The notes under the pieces were generated by a model, which made no database searches, had not been told where the DNA came from, and saw only the letters and a list, made by a program, of their open reading frames with translations. A stretch of 64,000 bases of DNA from NCBI GenBank assembly GCA_030867875.1, contig JAOWCC010001501.1, forward strand, positions 27,486,792 through 27,550,791, written 5' to 3'. Made by a program: the position numbers and the translations under genes. Origin of the DNA: Actinernus sp. WN-2022. Its lineage: Eukaryota > Cnidaria > Anthozoa > Actiniaria > Actinernidae. This document shows positions 22,601-33,057 of this stretch, in pieces. Each line of letters starts with the position of its first letter. Position 1 is the first letter of the stretch.

Positions 22601-23560
22601 TCGAATTTCATATTTGAGTAACTCCCAGCGGCGTTGGGGGTTATGTATATTAGAGCTGTCAAGGTCAGATTTAAAAGATTTGATTTTATCCCGCATGTTT
22701 TATAAGTAGTTGTTATCATTAATCAGTGAGTTGTTAAACCTCCAAAAGGCAGGTCCATGTTGAGCGTTTGCATATGATGATTTAAAGGAAAGTGAAATAG
22801 CCGAGTGATCAATAGCGGGGGCGGTAATGCTATCAGTCTTCTCAATTACGGGCTGCAGAAAATCGGAAACAAAGAAATAATCAAGCCGTCGATGAATAGT
22901 GTTAGTTTTCCCTAAAGAAATTCAGTTGGAAATTCGTGGCCCTTGGCCCCTCCATGTAAATCTTCGGACATCAGGATTTCGCAATCGCCAAATGTCACAT
23001 AAATCTAGGTCAGACATGACAGCTAACATGTTTTCTATTGTCTTAGTTTTCAAATGAGGGTTTCCACCCTTTGCCTCCAAGAAGTCGTCGAAATAAAAAG
23101 TTTGATCGCCTCCCCAGACTATCGCAACGCCATCTGGATAATTTGCTTCAGAAATATGCTTCAAAATGTTCCTTATTAGCGTCACTTGATCTTTTTCATT
23201 GTTTGGTGCGTAACTATCAGTACTAATAAGAAAGGCTCTCCCTGTATGGTACACATTATGATGATAAAGCGGCCATCAGAGACATTGTACTCAGATATCA
23301 CTTTATATTCTAATTTCTCGCCGAACATAACGGCAACACCGACTATTTGTTGAGCCATGTAAATAAAATCTTTCGCCTCGGAACTGGTTGCGCCACGTTC
23401 GCTCAATGTCAGGTGAACCGTGAGGTTCTTGAATAAACGCAACACCTTCTTTTAATCCATGAGTATTAAGCCAATTGAAAAGCTTCCTACGCTTTTTGTA
23501 GTCCCTTATTCCACTGACATTAAGCGAAATTAGTTTGAAATTAATATTCTGATAATCGTG
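19680..23560 (-). pseudogene. LINE ORF2 (endonuclease, reverse transcriptase, zinc finger), broken
   Basis: The apurinic endonuclease-like domain begins near 23540 (ISLNVSGIRDYKK) and ends near 22750 with a RLDYFFVSD...DHSAIS segment. The reverse transcriptase spans about 22260-21250, with SKQGDPISPYLF and the catalytic FADD at 21373-21384. A thumb/connection region follows (21266-20532). A CSYC...HLFIHC Cys-His motif near 20060 is the C-terminal RT zinc finger. The frame shifts around 22920, 22430 and 20540. Two nonsense codons interrupt the RT in frame: TAG at 21757-21759 and TAA at 21673-21675. Confidence 0.9.
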
Positions 23561-23824
23561 AAATATTATTAAAAGATTAATTCTAATTTAAATTAATACC
23601 AGGTCCTCAGGCTCTTTTTATAAGGACGGCGCTATCTCGCACAGAGCCTTATTTACTTTACTAAAACGTATTTATTGTGCATCTTACCGGTATTCTGTTG
23701 GTAAGGTATTGACATTATAAAGCTGACCTTCTATGCGCACGGACCGACCTAGAACTTTAGCCATTCTCCCGGCTTCTTGAACTTTTAACATGGCCTTTAT
23801 CAAGACTGACCTCTCTTTCTGTAC

Positions 23825-24475
23825 TTATCTCGGATAATCTTGGGTTATATAAGCGTCCTTGTATCTTGAGGACTTATTCATTCGTTGCTTGAGCTTGAAA
23901 ACTAGATCCCTGTGCTCTCTCGATATAAATCGTACAATTATTGGTCTTGGCCTGGCTGAGGGAGTGTTACGCGGCTTTCCTACTCGGTGGACGGCGTGGA
24001 ATCCGATTCCAGCTACGTTGTCGAGTGCAAAGTCCCTGCTCAATATATCTTTTATAATCTGCTTACAGTCTTCCCCTTCGGACTCTGGCACATTCTTGAA
24101 GTTCAAATTTTCTCGTCTACTGTAAACTTCTGACTTGATTCTTTTCTCTTTTTCTTCAACGAGCTCTTCCTCGAGGTCTCCCGTACGCTTGTCAAGTGCT
24201 GCAGCACGCTCTCTTAACTCGTCTTGTTCAGCTTTCAAATCCTGTATTTCCTGCCAAGCGCTGCTTAGTGAGGTTTCTAAATCGTTGACGGTCGCTTTTA
24301 GCTCCTGGACACTACCTAAAAGCTCATGTCGTCGCAAATCCATATCACTGTGGACCTTGTTGAATCCCTCATGCATGCTGGTCGAAAGTTGGCTGATTCG
24401 TTCCAACAGCGTGGCTGTAGCGTTGTCAACAGCACGTTTTTTTGTCCAAAACACACTCTGGGCTTGACGAGCTGC
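23825..24475 (-). CDS. LINE ORF1 protein (coiled coil plus RNA-binding-like domain)
   Basis: An uninterrupted frame runs from a stop at 24476-24478 down to 23825. The first ATG in frame is at 24374-24376, giving about 183 residues. An N-terminal coiled coil rich in heptad Leu, Glu and Lys is followed by a domain with GFHAVHRVGKP and RPRPIIVRF, the arrangement of L1 ORF1p-type nucleic-acid-binding proteins. A run of seven A near the 5' end could hide a slip joining it to an earlier start. Confidence 0.85.
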   Translation of the reverse strand, partial: AARQAQSVFWTKKRAVDNATATLLERISQLSTSMHEGFNKVHSDMDLRRHELLGSVQELKATVNDLETSLSSAWQEIQDLKAEQDELRERAAALDKRTGDLEEELVEEKEKRIKSEVYSRRENLNFKNVPESEGEDCKQIIKDILSRDFALDNVAGIGFHAVHRVGKPRNTPSARPRPIIVRFISREHRDLVFKLKQRMNKSSRYKDAYITQDYPR

Positions 24476-25360
24476 TTAATTGTCGCTTACCTCTAAATAA
24501 AGACATTGGCTGACCGGAAAAAAACTGGGTCGCCTCGCAGCGCTCGTAAGATTTGCTCCAATTTGCTGCGACCTTCACCGACAAACAATAGAACAAAGAT
24601 TAATAGAACGAAGCATACAATAACATCTATTGTTTTGGTTATCCAATCAAGAAATATGTTCCGAGCAGCTGCGACCTTACCCAAAAAACTAGGCAAAGGT
24701 TTAATAGCGCCGTTCTATAGCGGAGCTTTAGTGATCACAACCTTCCGCCTTGAGACCAAAAAAACTAAGGACTTATGCATAGGGTATATTGGTTATACTA
24801 ACCAATTAAAAAATGGTAGAAAATGTAACCATTAAAATTGGTAGAAATGACAATATAGATCCTGGTTGTAGCAACCAATTAAATTGGGCATATCCATAAC
24901 CTACCAATTATAAAATGGTCGAGAACATGTTACCATTGAAATGTTGAAAATTATACATGATAGTTTTTGATTAAATTTACCTTTTACATTGGGTGTGTGA
25001 AACTACCATTTCAATATAGATTGGTACATACACTGTTATTTTCAGGGCCGGCTATTTGCTCAAAGTTAGGAGTTAAAATAACTCCCAAGTTTGGAGTTAA
25101 AACCACTCAACCGAAGGAGTTCAATTAACTCTTCCTTGGAGTTAACTAATATAAAAGCTCTTTGAAACTACATAGGCATGAAGTCTGATCTAGTGTCATG
25201 AGCTGATTGCTATGCCGTGGACCGCAGCGAGTGGGTAAAACATAAACTGGCAGAACCCGGAAATTTTCTCAGATGCGGAGAACTATTTTATATAGTCTCT
25301 ACTTTGTGAAGAAGTTAGCATGTAAATTGCTTACGCATTAATACATGAAAATTAATACTA

Positions 25361-25506
25361 TAGAGGGTTTTCACGTGACGTCATAACCGCCATGTTGGTG
25401 TACCTATAACAATAGATTCTTCGTTAGCTTCTTTTGTTAGGTACACCAACATGGCCGCCATGCCCTTTGTCATTTGAATCTCTGGGGATTGAGTGGAAAC
25501 CCTCTA
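25361..25506. mobile_element. 146-bp MITE at a TA target, empty in copy 2
   Basis: TAGAGGGTTTTCACGTGAC at the left end and its inverse at the right (to 25506) are flanked by TA on both sides. The interior has a second inverted pair containing GGTGTACCTA and GCCATG. Copy 2 has one uninterrupted site at about 35150-35170. A related element with the same end style lies at 57133-57292. Confidence 0.88.
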
Positions 25507-25796
25507 TAGTACAAAACAGTATTATGAAAATAGTCCTGAAGATCACAGCTATTTCGCGAGTACTGTCGTACTGTACTCGATACACGAGTAGAAACTGGTA
25601 ACTACAGTACTGTAAATCGGACAGCGGCAACGCTATGACACATGCTCATGAGTACATGTATATGGGGTTTGTAGAAGTTCACCCTTTTAAGCATTCTGAT
25701 TGGCCCTAACATGACATAACATGACAGATACAGGAATGAAAATATTGGCTTATGCCAATAAAGGCATCTCATTATGAGTAGGACTTGGTGACCTTG

Positions 25797-25896
25797 ATGT
25801 CTAGATGCCTAGATGCCTAGATAGCTTGATAACTTGATAACTTGATAACTTGATAACTTGATGACTTGATGCCTTGATGCCTTGATGCCTTGATGC
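25797..25896. repeat. Short, variable 8-9 bp array (copy 1 of the TGATGCCT repeat)
   Basis: About 100 bp of TAGATGCC, TTGATAAC and TTGATGCC variants ends just before GGGCCGGT. It is the paralogous counterpart of the 1.69 kb perfect array at 35641-37330 in copy 2. Confidence 0.9.
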
Positions 25897-26160
25897 ATTG
25901 GGCCGGTCGGAACTGGTCAGAACTGGCCGGACTAGCGATAGGGGAGGGGGCCTGGGGAGAGGGCTATAGGGAGGGGGGAATGGGGAGAGGGCTGTAGGAA
26001 GAGGGGGACTGGACTAGAGGCTATACGAAGAGGAGGACTGGGGAGAAAACTATAGGAAGAGGAAGACTGGGGAGATGGGGGCATTGGACTCCCACCCACC
26101 ACCCACCGACACCGCGGCAAAACGACGGCGCATGCATCACTTTTCGTCTCGTAGCCATTA

Positions 26161-26262
26161 TCGACCCCAGACCCTTCTCTTATTTCTTACTGCGCATGCT
26201 CGACGAAATTTGAATTTTCGTCGAGCATGCGCAGTAATAAATAAGAGAAGGGTCTGGGGTCG
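26161..26262. repeat. ~100-bp near-perfect palindrome
   Basis: Arms of about 48 bp (26161-26208 and 26214-26262) are reverse complements with a 5-bp spacer, starting TCGACCCCAGACCCTTCTCT. It lies in a segment (about 26050-26330) that has no counterpart in copy 2, so it is a late insertion in copy 1 or a loss in copy 2. Confidence 0.9.
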
Positions 26263-26341
26263 AGAATGTCTCGTGGCTTGAAATGAACCGGAAGATGGCG
26301 GCCAATGATGGCGGTGGAAATTTGTCGTTTCCGCGTTTCCG

Positions 26342-26533
26342 TTGGTCCTGGCAAATAAAATTCTAGAGATCTATGTGGCACTTGAAGATTTGGGAGCCAC
26401 GGATCTGTGCAAGTGGTGGATAGATCGATCGTGTGTTCCAGTTGAACAGAACAAAGTACGGTCACATTCTCAAGTCAAGACCTTTACAAGAACCCCCGAA
26501 GAACCTTACAAAAGTTACAGTTACTTTGTGTAA
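26342..26533 (+). other. Short open frame conserved in both duplicate copies
   Basis: A frame of about 60 codons (EDLGATDLCKWWIDRSC is its clearest stretch) also exists at about 37500-37682 in copy 2 and ends at the same stop. The few differences change amino acids at least as often as not, which argues against strong selection. I do not recognise the sequence; it may be a piece of a mobile-element protein or a captured exon. Confidence 0.3.
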
Positions 26534-27312
26534 ATATATAGTCGACTGCCTCTGGCATGGCATGCAGCAGTGAGTGGAGTTTTCAATTGGAGTGCATCAC
26601 GGTTTAAAAGGTTTTTGCAGGAAAAGCGCAAAAAATATATGAATGCATTTTTTTTTACCAAAGTGTGGCTTGTGAAAGCTGAGGTGGAAGAAACCTTTTG
26701 AAACACTATAATGATCCAACATGAATAGGCTGATTTGTTTGTAGAGAAGTAGCTTTGTGGTTGTTGGTTACTTGTGAATGTACAGGATACCCATTTGAAG
26801 CTATAATGATTGATAGCACTGCAGGCAGGATCTTTACTGTTACTGTTTAGACTAATATGTCATCTCCATCATTCAGAGGCCTTCACCTCTCAAAACCTTG
26901 CATTTTATTGGACCCAATTTGGATTGCACTGACAAAGAGTTGTCAAAGGCCAACCCACCCATCCTACATATATGTAACCTGGGATCTGAACTAACCTACC
27001 CAACCTCCCACCCACCCTACAAGGTCATTATCTATGTCTTCAAGAACTCTGCTAAACGCAGAGGTAATTCTTTCTTTTCTGCCCTTCGCTTCGCTCCCGC
27101 CACATCAGGGCGGTCGGTCCGCTGCGGGCCAGCACCTTATACGTTATGTAATAATGGGTACAACATATTTTTGTAATAAGTAATAATAATATTTCTACAG
27201 GAAAAAACTCCCTCACGTACTGTGATTTTTAGGGAGGTCCTGCATAACTAAAAGTAGTAATGAAACTAAAATTCTAAAATACTAAGAATATTAATGTTAG
27301 ACAATTGTGCTA

Positions 27313-27810
27313 TTACTTTAAGAAACTTTTAAAAACGATGAAACTCTCAGCGATCTTCGAATTGAAGTCTAATGCGTTCCAGTCTTCGATTGCTTGGAAC
27401 ACAAAGCGCTGCTTTCCCCAATTTCTGCAGACGCGTGGGATGTGTAAATCTCCAAAACGGCGCGTATTGTAATTATGGTATGCATTATTATTCTTTTTAA
27501 GATTAAAGTTAAAATTAATAAAGTTATTCAAACACTTAAAAATAGCTATACAGCGATGGCTGTGACGGCGACGACTTAATGGCTGCCATTGTGGTTGTCC
27601 TCTCGCTTGTGTTCCTGAGGAGTATCTAGGTAGGTCTAAGATTGTTCTGGCAGCATTATTTTGTAAAATTTGTAAATGGTACATGAGAACTACATTGTTT
27701 TTGTCGCCCCATACTAAATCGGCATAGTCGAGTAAAGGTAGAATAAGGCTATTATACAGTGTTCCACGTAACACAGTTGTAACTATTCCTGACAATTTAC
27801 CTCTTTAATT
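27313..27810 (-). pseudogene. LINE reverse-transcriptase C-terminal remnant (copy 1)
   Basis: The minus frame of about 160 codons contains LYNSLILPLLDYADLVWG and QNNAARTILDLPRYS, the region after the catalytic core in CR1/L2/Jockey-type LINE polymerases. The 5' part, with the catalytic motifs, is missing, so this is a typical 5'-truncated insertion. The equivalent remnant in copy 2 is 38473-38947. It abuts the Penelope-like remnant on its right. Confidence 0.85.
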
Positions 27811-29080
27811 TCCGATGCTGAGAAATCGATTCTCAGCAAGGGCTTAAACTTTGCGGTACCTATCGCAAAAAAACCGACAAATTTAATGCGAAACAGGATT
27901 CCGAGAAGTTTCTCCGTCGCGTTCAACTTAAGGCTTTTTTTCACGACAAGCAAGACAGTTCTAGCCTACCTGACAGAGACGAATTCGAATCGCTCAATAC
28001 TCGTAAATCTAATTTGATAATTAAGAAGGCCAATTCGCTTTAGTAGACCTTTTCGTTTAATAGAAAATGTCGTCGGGACATTCAAAACCTTAATTTTAAT
28101 CAGGACATTAAGTTTTCTAACTTGACTACAGAGGAATGCCTAGCACTTAAAACTCTTCGCAATCGTAAAGCCAGCCGACAAAGGCGGTGCCGTAGTTGTT
28201 TGGCGCACCGATCTTTACAAGCAGGAAGCTTTTCGGCAACTCGCCGACACTGGTTTTTATACCAAGGTTAAAAAAGATCTCACTCCGGCTAATAAAAAGC
28301 ATTAAATGGTTTAATTTCTAAACAAGAACTCCCGCATACTGCTCGTAACCTTATCGTTACTACTCCTAGAACTTCACACATTTATTTTTTACCTAAGATC
28401 CACAAAGCTAACAATCCTGGACGCCCTATTGTTTCTGCAGTTGACCTACTGAATTAATTTCTAGTTACCTGGATAAGCAGATCAGTGGCTCCTTTCGTGC
28501 AGTCTTTATACGTTCCTACATTAAGGACACTAACCATGCATGCACTCCAGATAAGCTCCTATTCACTATGGACGTTAAGTCTCTGTACACCGGCATACTC
28601 AATGACGAGGGACTTAAAGCACTTAAACAATTTTTTGACCGCCGTCGAACTATCCTGGAACCTATAGCACCGAAACTCTAATTCGTTTAGCCGAGCTCGT
28701 TCTTACTCTCAATTGCTTTTCATTTTCTGGTGAATTTTACAAGCAGACTAACGGCGTAGCTATGGGCACGAAAATGCATGGGCCTCAGTTATGCTAACCT
28801 TTTTGTTCAGTGGTTATGTAGAGGAACACATTTTTGATCAGTACGACGGACGTCCTACGCCTGCATGATTCTTTTGGTCGTAACACCGATGACTGCATCG
28901 GTGCAACTTCTTGTAGTAAACGGGATCTAGAACGGTTTATTGATTTTGTTAACAACTTTCATTCGGCTCTCGACTTTACCTGGGAGATTTCAGATGTTTC
29001 TATCACTTTTTGTGATGTCAATCTTTCTGTTAGAGGCAATAGTCTAACCACCACTGTTCATGGATCATTACAAGCCAACT
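27811..29080 (+). pseudogene. Penelope-like reverse transcriptase remnant (copy 1)
   Basis: Pieces in several frames give a Penelope-like RT: LSKGLNFA-type start near 27833, KPADKGGAVVV-like region near 28170, FLPKIHKANNPGRPIVSA at about 28386-28440, FTMDVKSLYTG near 28565 and GVAMGTK near 28755. The catalytic block reads NTDD at about 28882-28893 where a tyrosine normally precedes the aspartates. Frameshifts occur between these pieces, including one near 28455 that copy 2 shares. No GIY-YIG endonuclease part is visible because the block ends at the duplication junction. Confidence 0.85.
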
Positions 29081-30429
29081 GAACTGGGTTTTGAAATCGC
29101 GGTAGCACGTCCCTATGTAAATGCCCTGCCTAAAATAACGTTGCCCAGTTTTCAAGGTAGGCTAGGCCCCAGGCCCTTGGGTATTTGTTAAAGCTTATAC
29201 AAATGTGAAAATCCCATTTTTAATGTAGGAGTGTGATCCACTTATCATTACTAAAACTGTAAAATAATTGCACAGCTAAACATGGCCTCTTTCTACATAT
29301 AAATTAAGTCATAATCCTGCAACGTTCTTATAACATGTTAGTAATCAAACACCTAATTAACATCCTATCCTATGCCAAACGATTAATAATGCTGCTATTT
29401 GTTGTGGGCGAATAAACCAATTCGTTTTCATATTGGGTCTCACATGGGTCTCTCTCTTCTATCTCTAATATTTTTAACATTGTATCTCGCTCCTAGTAGA
29501 TGTACAACAACTCAACCCTTATATATATCAACGCATATACAATGTATATACCTTAATTTGGAGTAATCTGGAGAAGCTCTTTTAAAGTATCAAAACCTTT
29601 GCGTCCTATATCGCATTGGAACTCGCATTCCCTGGTTGTGATTCGGAGCTGTGATAGCTGATCATGACTTCCTTCCTTTTTCTTTCATTTATCATAGAAT
29701 TATAAATACTGGCAAATCATAGTGTTTGCTCGTGAGCAAGCTTTACTGTTGTTGCTGAAAAGCCTGGCTTCATTTTCCCTTAACTGTTACAGTTTTCCAC
29801 GAAAGCCTTCTGTTGGCAGAGAAAGAGCTAGAAAGCAACATTGACCCCACCTGCCCCAAGTCTATATTTTGAATTAGCAAATACGGCTCATATCAGAAGT
29901 TTCTAAAACAAGCCTCAATATTCATCATCTCTACACTTTTTTTTCCAACTATTATTCTTCCTTTTTTTCTTTAAAGACTCAGCAAAAACTGTTCACATTA
30001 AAAAAATGGTCTTGTTGTCAGTCGGCTACTGATCAGGTTTCGTGTTATCGCTCGTGTCTGTTAGTATGTATAGGGCGCTTGCGAAAGTTATACATGTAAT
30101 GAAAATATAAATAATAGCAAACAAAATGATCAAAAAAAAATATGAAATGTATTTATATTTAAATGAATCAGTCAATATTTACTACATGTATGTACTGCAT
30201 GGTTCTATATTCTTGTTAACCCCTGCTAGAATATAGATATTGGCCTATAATTACTGAAGGGTTCTGGTCCGTCAGCCTTGAAAACTAATTGGTATAACTT
30301 GAGCAATCTTGAGTTTTTAAGCGAAAACTCGACATGATAGTATCAATTAAGTTGATAAATAAATGTGCAATAACGGATCCGACATAACGGATCATAACAT
30401 AACCGCTCTTATGACATTTCGGAGCTCTG

Positions 30430-30610
30430 GAAAGCTGATAATGAAGTCATTTATTTCGCTTCCATTTGTAGAGTCACTGGCAAAACAAAGCGGGTGCTGT
30501 AACGGGAAGTTTTACATGTACTTATAAAGTTTCGGGGTTCGGCATAGCTGATAATATTTATTTTTTTTCCATTTGGAGTCACTGGCAAAACAAAGAGTGT
30601 GCTGTAACGG
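30430..30610. repeat. ~115-bp tandem repeat, two units (copy 2)
   Basis: Equivalent of the four-unit array at 17060-17480, with only two CTGATAAT-containing units. Confidence 0.8.
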
Positions 30611-31452
30611 ATGTTTCACTACAAATTCTGTAAAGCCTGTTATTACTGTGGTAGTGCTGTATGAAACTAAGGAACGCCGTTACAGAAGATGGATTTAGTT
30701 TTTGAGAAAGTGTTCCAACGTTTGTTTTGATCCCGCGGCGGATTAAATGATTAAAAAAAAGATTGATAAATGTGATATTTTCCGAAGGTGTCCTCAGAAA
30801 ACAATCAATTCATCCAACCGAAAAACGCTTGATATCTAGCTATAGCTAACGGTATTACTGTGGTCACATCAGCAGCCATCTTGGATTTCTTCGCAAATTC
30901 CGCACAAAGCGTCAAAGAGTGAAATCGAAAAGCGCGGCTTTCTTAGTAGATTTTCAGCAAGTAAAAACTTGATGTGCTTTTACTTACTTATTAAATGTCA
31001 GAGCAACTAATCCCAAATTCAACGGCATTTTTTATATTCTGCAAGCAATCCGCTTTGTCCCAGTATAGTAGCGCCACAAATCTTTCAATTCTTCCTTGAG
31101 GCCTCCTACTCAATTTTTGTCTTCATCTTTCAAATCGATTATATATTTATTTCACTCATTTGATAAATGCTATGCGTTTCATATTGTTTTCGTTTGAAAT
31201 GTGACATGCAATTTCTTCGTCAGACAAAACATGTAAATTACACATTTTGGTCTGAAATAAGGTCAGAGTATATGAAATCCTCACCGCAAACCCCTATCCA
31301 AATGGACGGCCTATTACCCTCCCCCCCCCCCCCCCCACCCCCTCCCCCGCCCTGTTTGTTTTTGGTGTAAAATTGAATTATTTTCTTATTTTGGTTTATT
31401 CGAGTTATTGCCGTTTTGATACCCAGACATGAAATTATCATTTGTTTTCACC

Positions 31453-31755
31453 AGGAGCCCATTACCAGAAGCGTGCATCTCCCAGATTAGGTCTGTCCAA
31501 CAGCAGAACAGATGATGTAGCTATTTTTAGATTTGTGTTTCCCGCGAGAAGAAACAAAGGCCGTTAATTTTAACCAATCAGGATGCACTGAAAAATTGTA
31601 ATTAACACGGTTCAAACTGCTAAAAATACTAAAGCGCAAGAGAACAAAAGACAACGTAATCGCATACCAGAACTTTGCGACTATAAATAACCACATCGTC
31701 TACTCTGCTGTGGGCGCTACCGATCACATAGGTACGCTCCTTGTAATGGGCTCCT
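31453..31755. mobile_element. 303-bp MITE with 9-bp target-site duplication
   Basis: The ends AGGAGCCCATTAC and its complement bound the element. GTTTTCACC is duplicated at 31444-31452 and 31756-31764. The equivalent place in copy 1 (about 18220-18245) lacks it. The 9-bp duplication again suggests a Mutator-like origin, although these TIRs are short. Confidence 0.85.
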
Positions 31756-32037
31756 GTTTTCACCTGTTCTATATACGTAACTTTCGGTGTTTCATTAATA
31801 AACGTGCGATAACCGATGTTAAAATAATGTTGGCCAGTTTTCAAGGTATAATGTAGGGTAGGCCCTTAAATGGATTTTAGTTTTGAAACTTAATGCTTTG
31901 ATATTTTCCTGTCCTAGGGTATTTGAGATAATTAAAGCCTACAAATGTGCGAAGAAGATGGTAAACTTTGAAAATCGCACCAAGCCATACCTTGTACTGT
32001 TCCTGAGAACTCTTTCAAAGTATCAGGCTTTATCTTT

Positions 32038-32385
32038 ATAATAATAATAATAATAATAACAAATAATAATAATAATAATAATAATAACTTTATTTAACGA
32101 GGGTATAAAGGCTTTACAGTCGCAGACTGATAAACTAGTGGCCCTCCTAATATATTAAAATATGTTACAAGACTATTCAAATAAAATCAACTATATTAAT
32201 ACAATGGAGAATAAATATTATGAATAAATAAGCTAAGCTAAAGTTAAAATAATAACAAGATGATACTCTAATTATAAATACGGCAATGAAGAGTTATATC
32301 ACCGAAGCGTGAAGTCCGTGAAGACACACTACTTACCTTAACTACTTTATTTCTTATATAGTCAGGGACAAGCTTGCAAGCTTTG
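32038..32385 (-). mobile_element. LINE 3' end with (TTA)n tail
   Basis: AAT/ATA repeats at 32038-32088 followed by CTTTATTTAACGAGG read on the minus strand as a polyadenylation signal and a short-repeat LINE tail. The block is missing at the matching position in copy 1 (about 18830), so it is a post-duplication insertion. Confidence 0.65.
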
Positions 32386-32486
32386 CAAGCTTTGCAAGCT
32401 GAAAATCAAAAAGAGAATGATCGAAACCCTTCAGAGTGTTTTCTTGACATTATTATATAAACTGTAGTCATTGTAGTATAATAGAT

Positions 32487-32630
32487 CTCTCCTCCGCAGA
32501 GGCTAAAGTGTCTTTGGTTGCGCGGGGAATGAATGAGTTTTCTCCCTTCCCGACACCGACCGCGTGCCCCATTTCCCTCCACCTTCCGCGCGCACCCCAC
32601 CATAAGCCGCTGCGGAGGAGAGGTATAATG
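32487..32630. mobile_element. Small TIR element (copy 2 of 18920-19083)
   Basis: Same CTCTCCTCCGCAGAGGCT-type ends as in copy 1, with a shorter interior lacking the CAACCAAATAAAG part. Confidence 0.7.
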
Positions 32631-32633
32631 TAC

Positions 32634-32736
32634 TGTTTAAAACACGAACAGCAGTGTTTTATCAAGTTTAAAAATTCGAGGGCGAAGCCCGATAATTTTT
32701 AGACTTGATAAAACACGTGCTGTGAGTGTTTTAAAC
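32634..32736. repeat. Hairpin element with GGGCGAAGCCC loop
   Basis: Outer arms beginning GTTTAAAACAC and inner arms containing GTGTTTTATCAAG are inverted around a central GGGCGAAGCCC. Similar hairpins lie at 55626-55699 and 62342-62515. Confidence 0.85.
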
Positions 32737-32900
32737 GGCTTCAAAAACGCTTTAAGAATGCAATGAAAGAAAGACGCATATCTCAAGGGAATGGTTACTT
32801 AATGAACCATTGAACCTTTGTATTCACAACGCCATGCAAAATATTCGAGTAATCACCGCCTGCAATTACGAACATCTCAAGGGAATGACATGAAGAAATT

Positions 32901-33057
32901 ACCATACTATGTTGTTTGAAGCGGCGTTTCGCAATGCAAGAAGAAGCTGCACTTGAAGGATTTGGTGTCGTGGTTTACCTCGATAAAGTTCAAGACTTGG
33001 AAGGCGATGTGACTGATATCATGGCAGACTCTAAATTTTTGACTCCGGCACAAAATA
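32901..33057 (+). other. Exon-like open frame with strong splice donor
   Basis: An open frame includes the ATG at about 32934 and runs about 41 codons (EEAALEGFGVVVYLDK is its most distinctive part) to an ATATGTAAGT that is a textbook GT-AG donor. It stays open upstream towards a weak TTTGAAG acceptor-like site. It lies in the 930-bp insertion found only in copy 2. I do not recognise the protein; it could be a transposon exon or a captured host exon. Confidence 0.35.

Larger units (their letters stand above)
19539..24767 (-). mobile_element. Near full-length Tx1/L1-like non-LTR retrotransposon, inactive
   Basis: The element reads on the minus strand: 5' region (24767-24480), ORF1 (about 24475-23825), ORF2 (about 23560-19680), and an A-rich 3' tail seen as T-runs from 19539. 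The 7-bp AGGACTT at 19532-19538 is repeated at 24768-24774 and is the likely target-site duplication. The order of coiled-coil/RNA-binding ORF1, then endonuclease, reverse transcriptase and a Cys-His finger, is that of L1-group elements and is common in coral genomes. Several frameshifts and in-frame stops make it non-autonomous. It is absent from copy 2 of the segmental duplication. Confidence 0.92.
19300..24830. mobile_element. Foldback element split by the Tx1/L1-like LINE
   Basis: The left arm (about 19300-19400, including ACCCTATGCATAAGTCCTGG) has its inverted partner in two pieces: 19489-19538 and 24768-24830. Joining these at the LINE's target site gives a continuous reverse complement of the left arm, so the LINE landed in the right arm. 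Copy 2 keeps the left arm (about 33800-33900) but has lost the right arm at about 33989. Confidence 0.85.
15735..29080 (+). repeat. Segmental duplication, copy 1
   Basis: The block matches 29084-40453 in the same order and orientation: upstream module (15735-18070), poly-C tract (about 18113-18136), small TIR element (18920-19083), foldback arm (19300-19400), 8-bp repeat (25797-25896), conserved short frame (26342-26533), LINE 3' end and Penelope-like remnant. Copy-1-specific insertions are a Tx1/L1-like LINE, a 316-bp MITE, a 146-bp TA element, a LINE 3' fragment near 17700 and a palindrome near 26161. The right junction breaks the Penelope remnant at about 29080. Confidence 0.9.
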
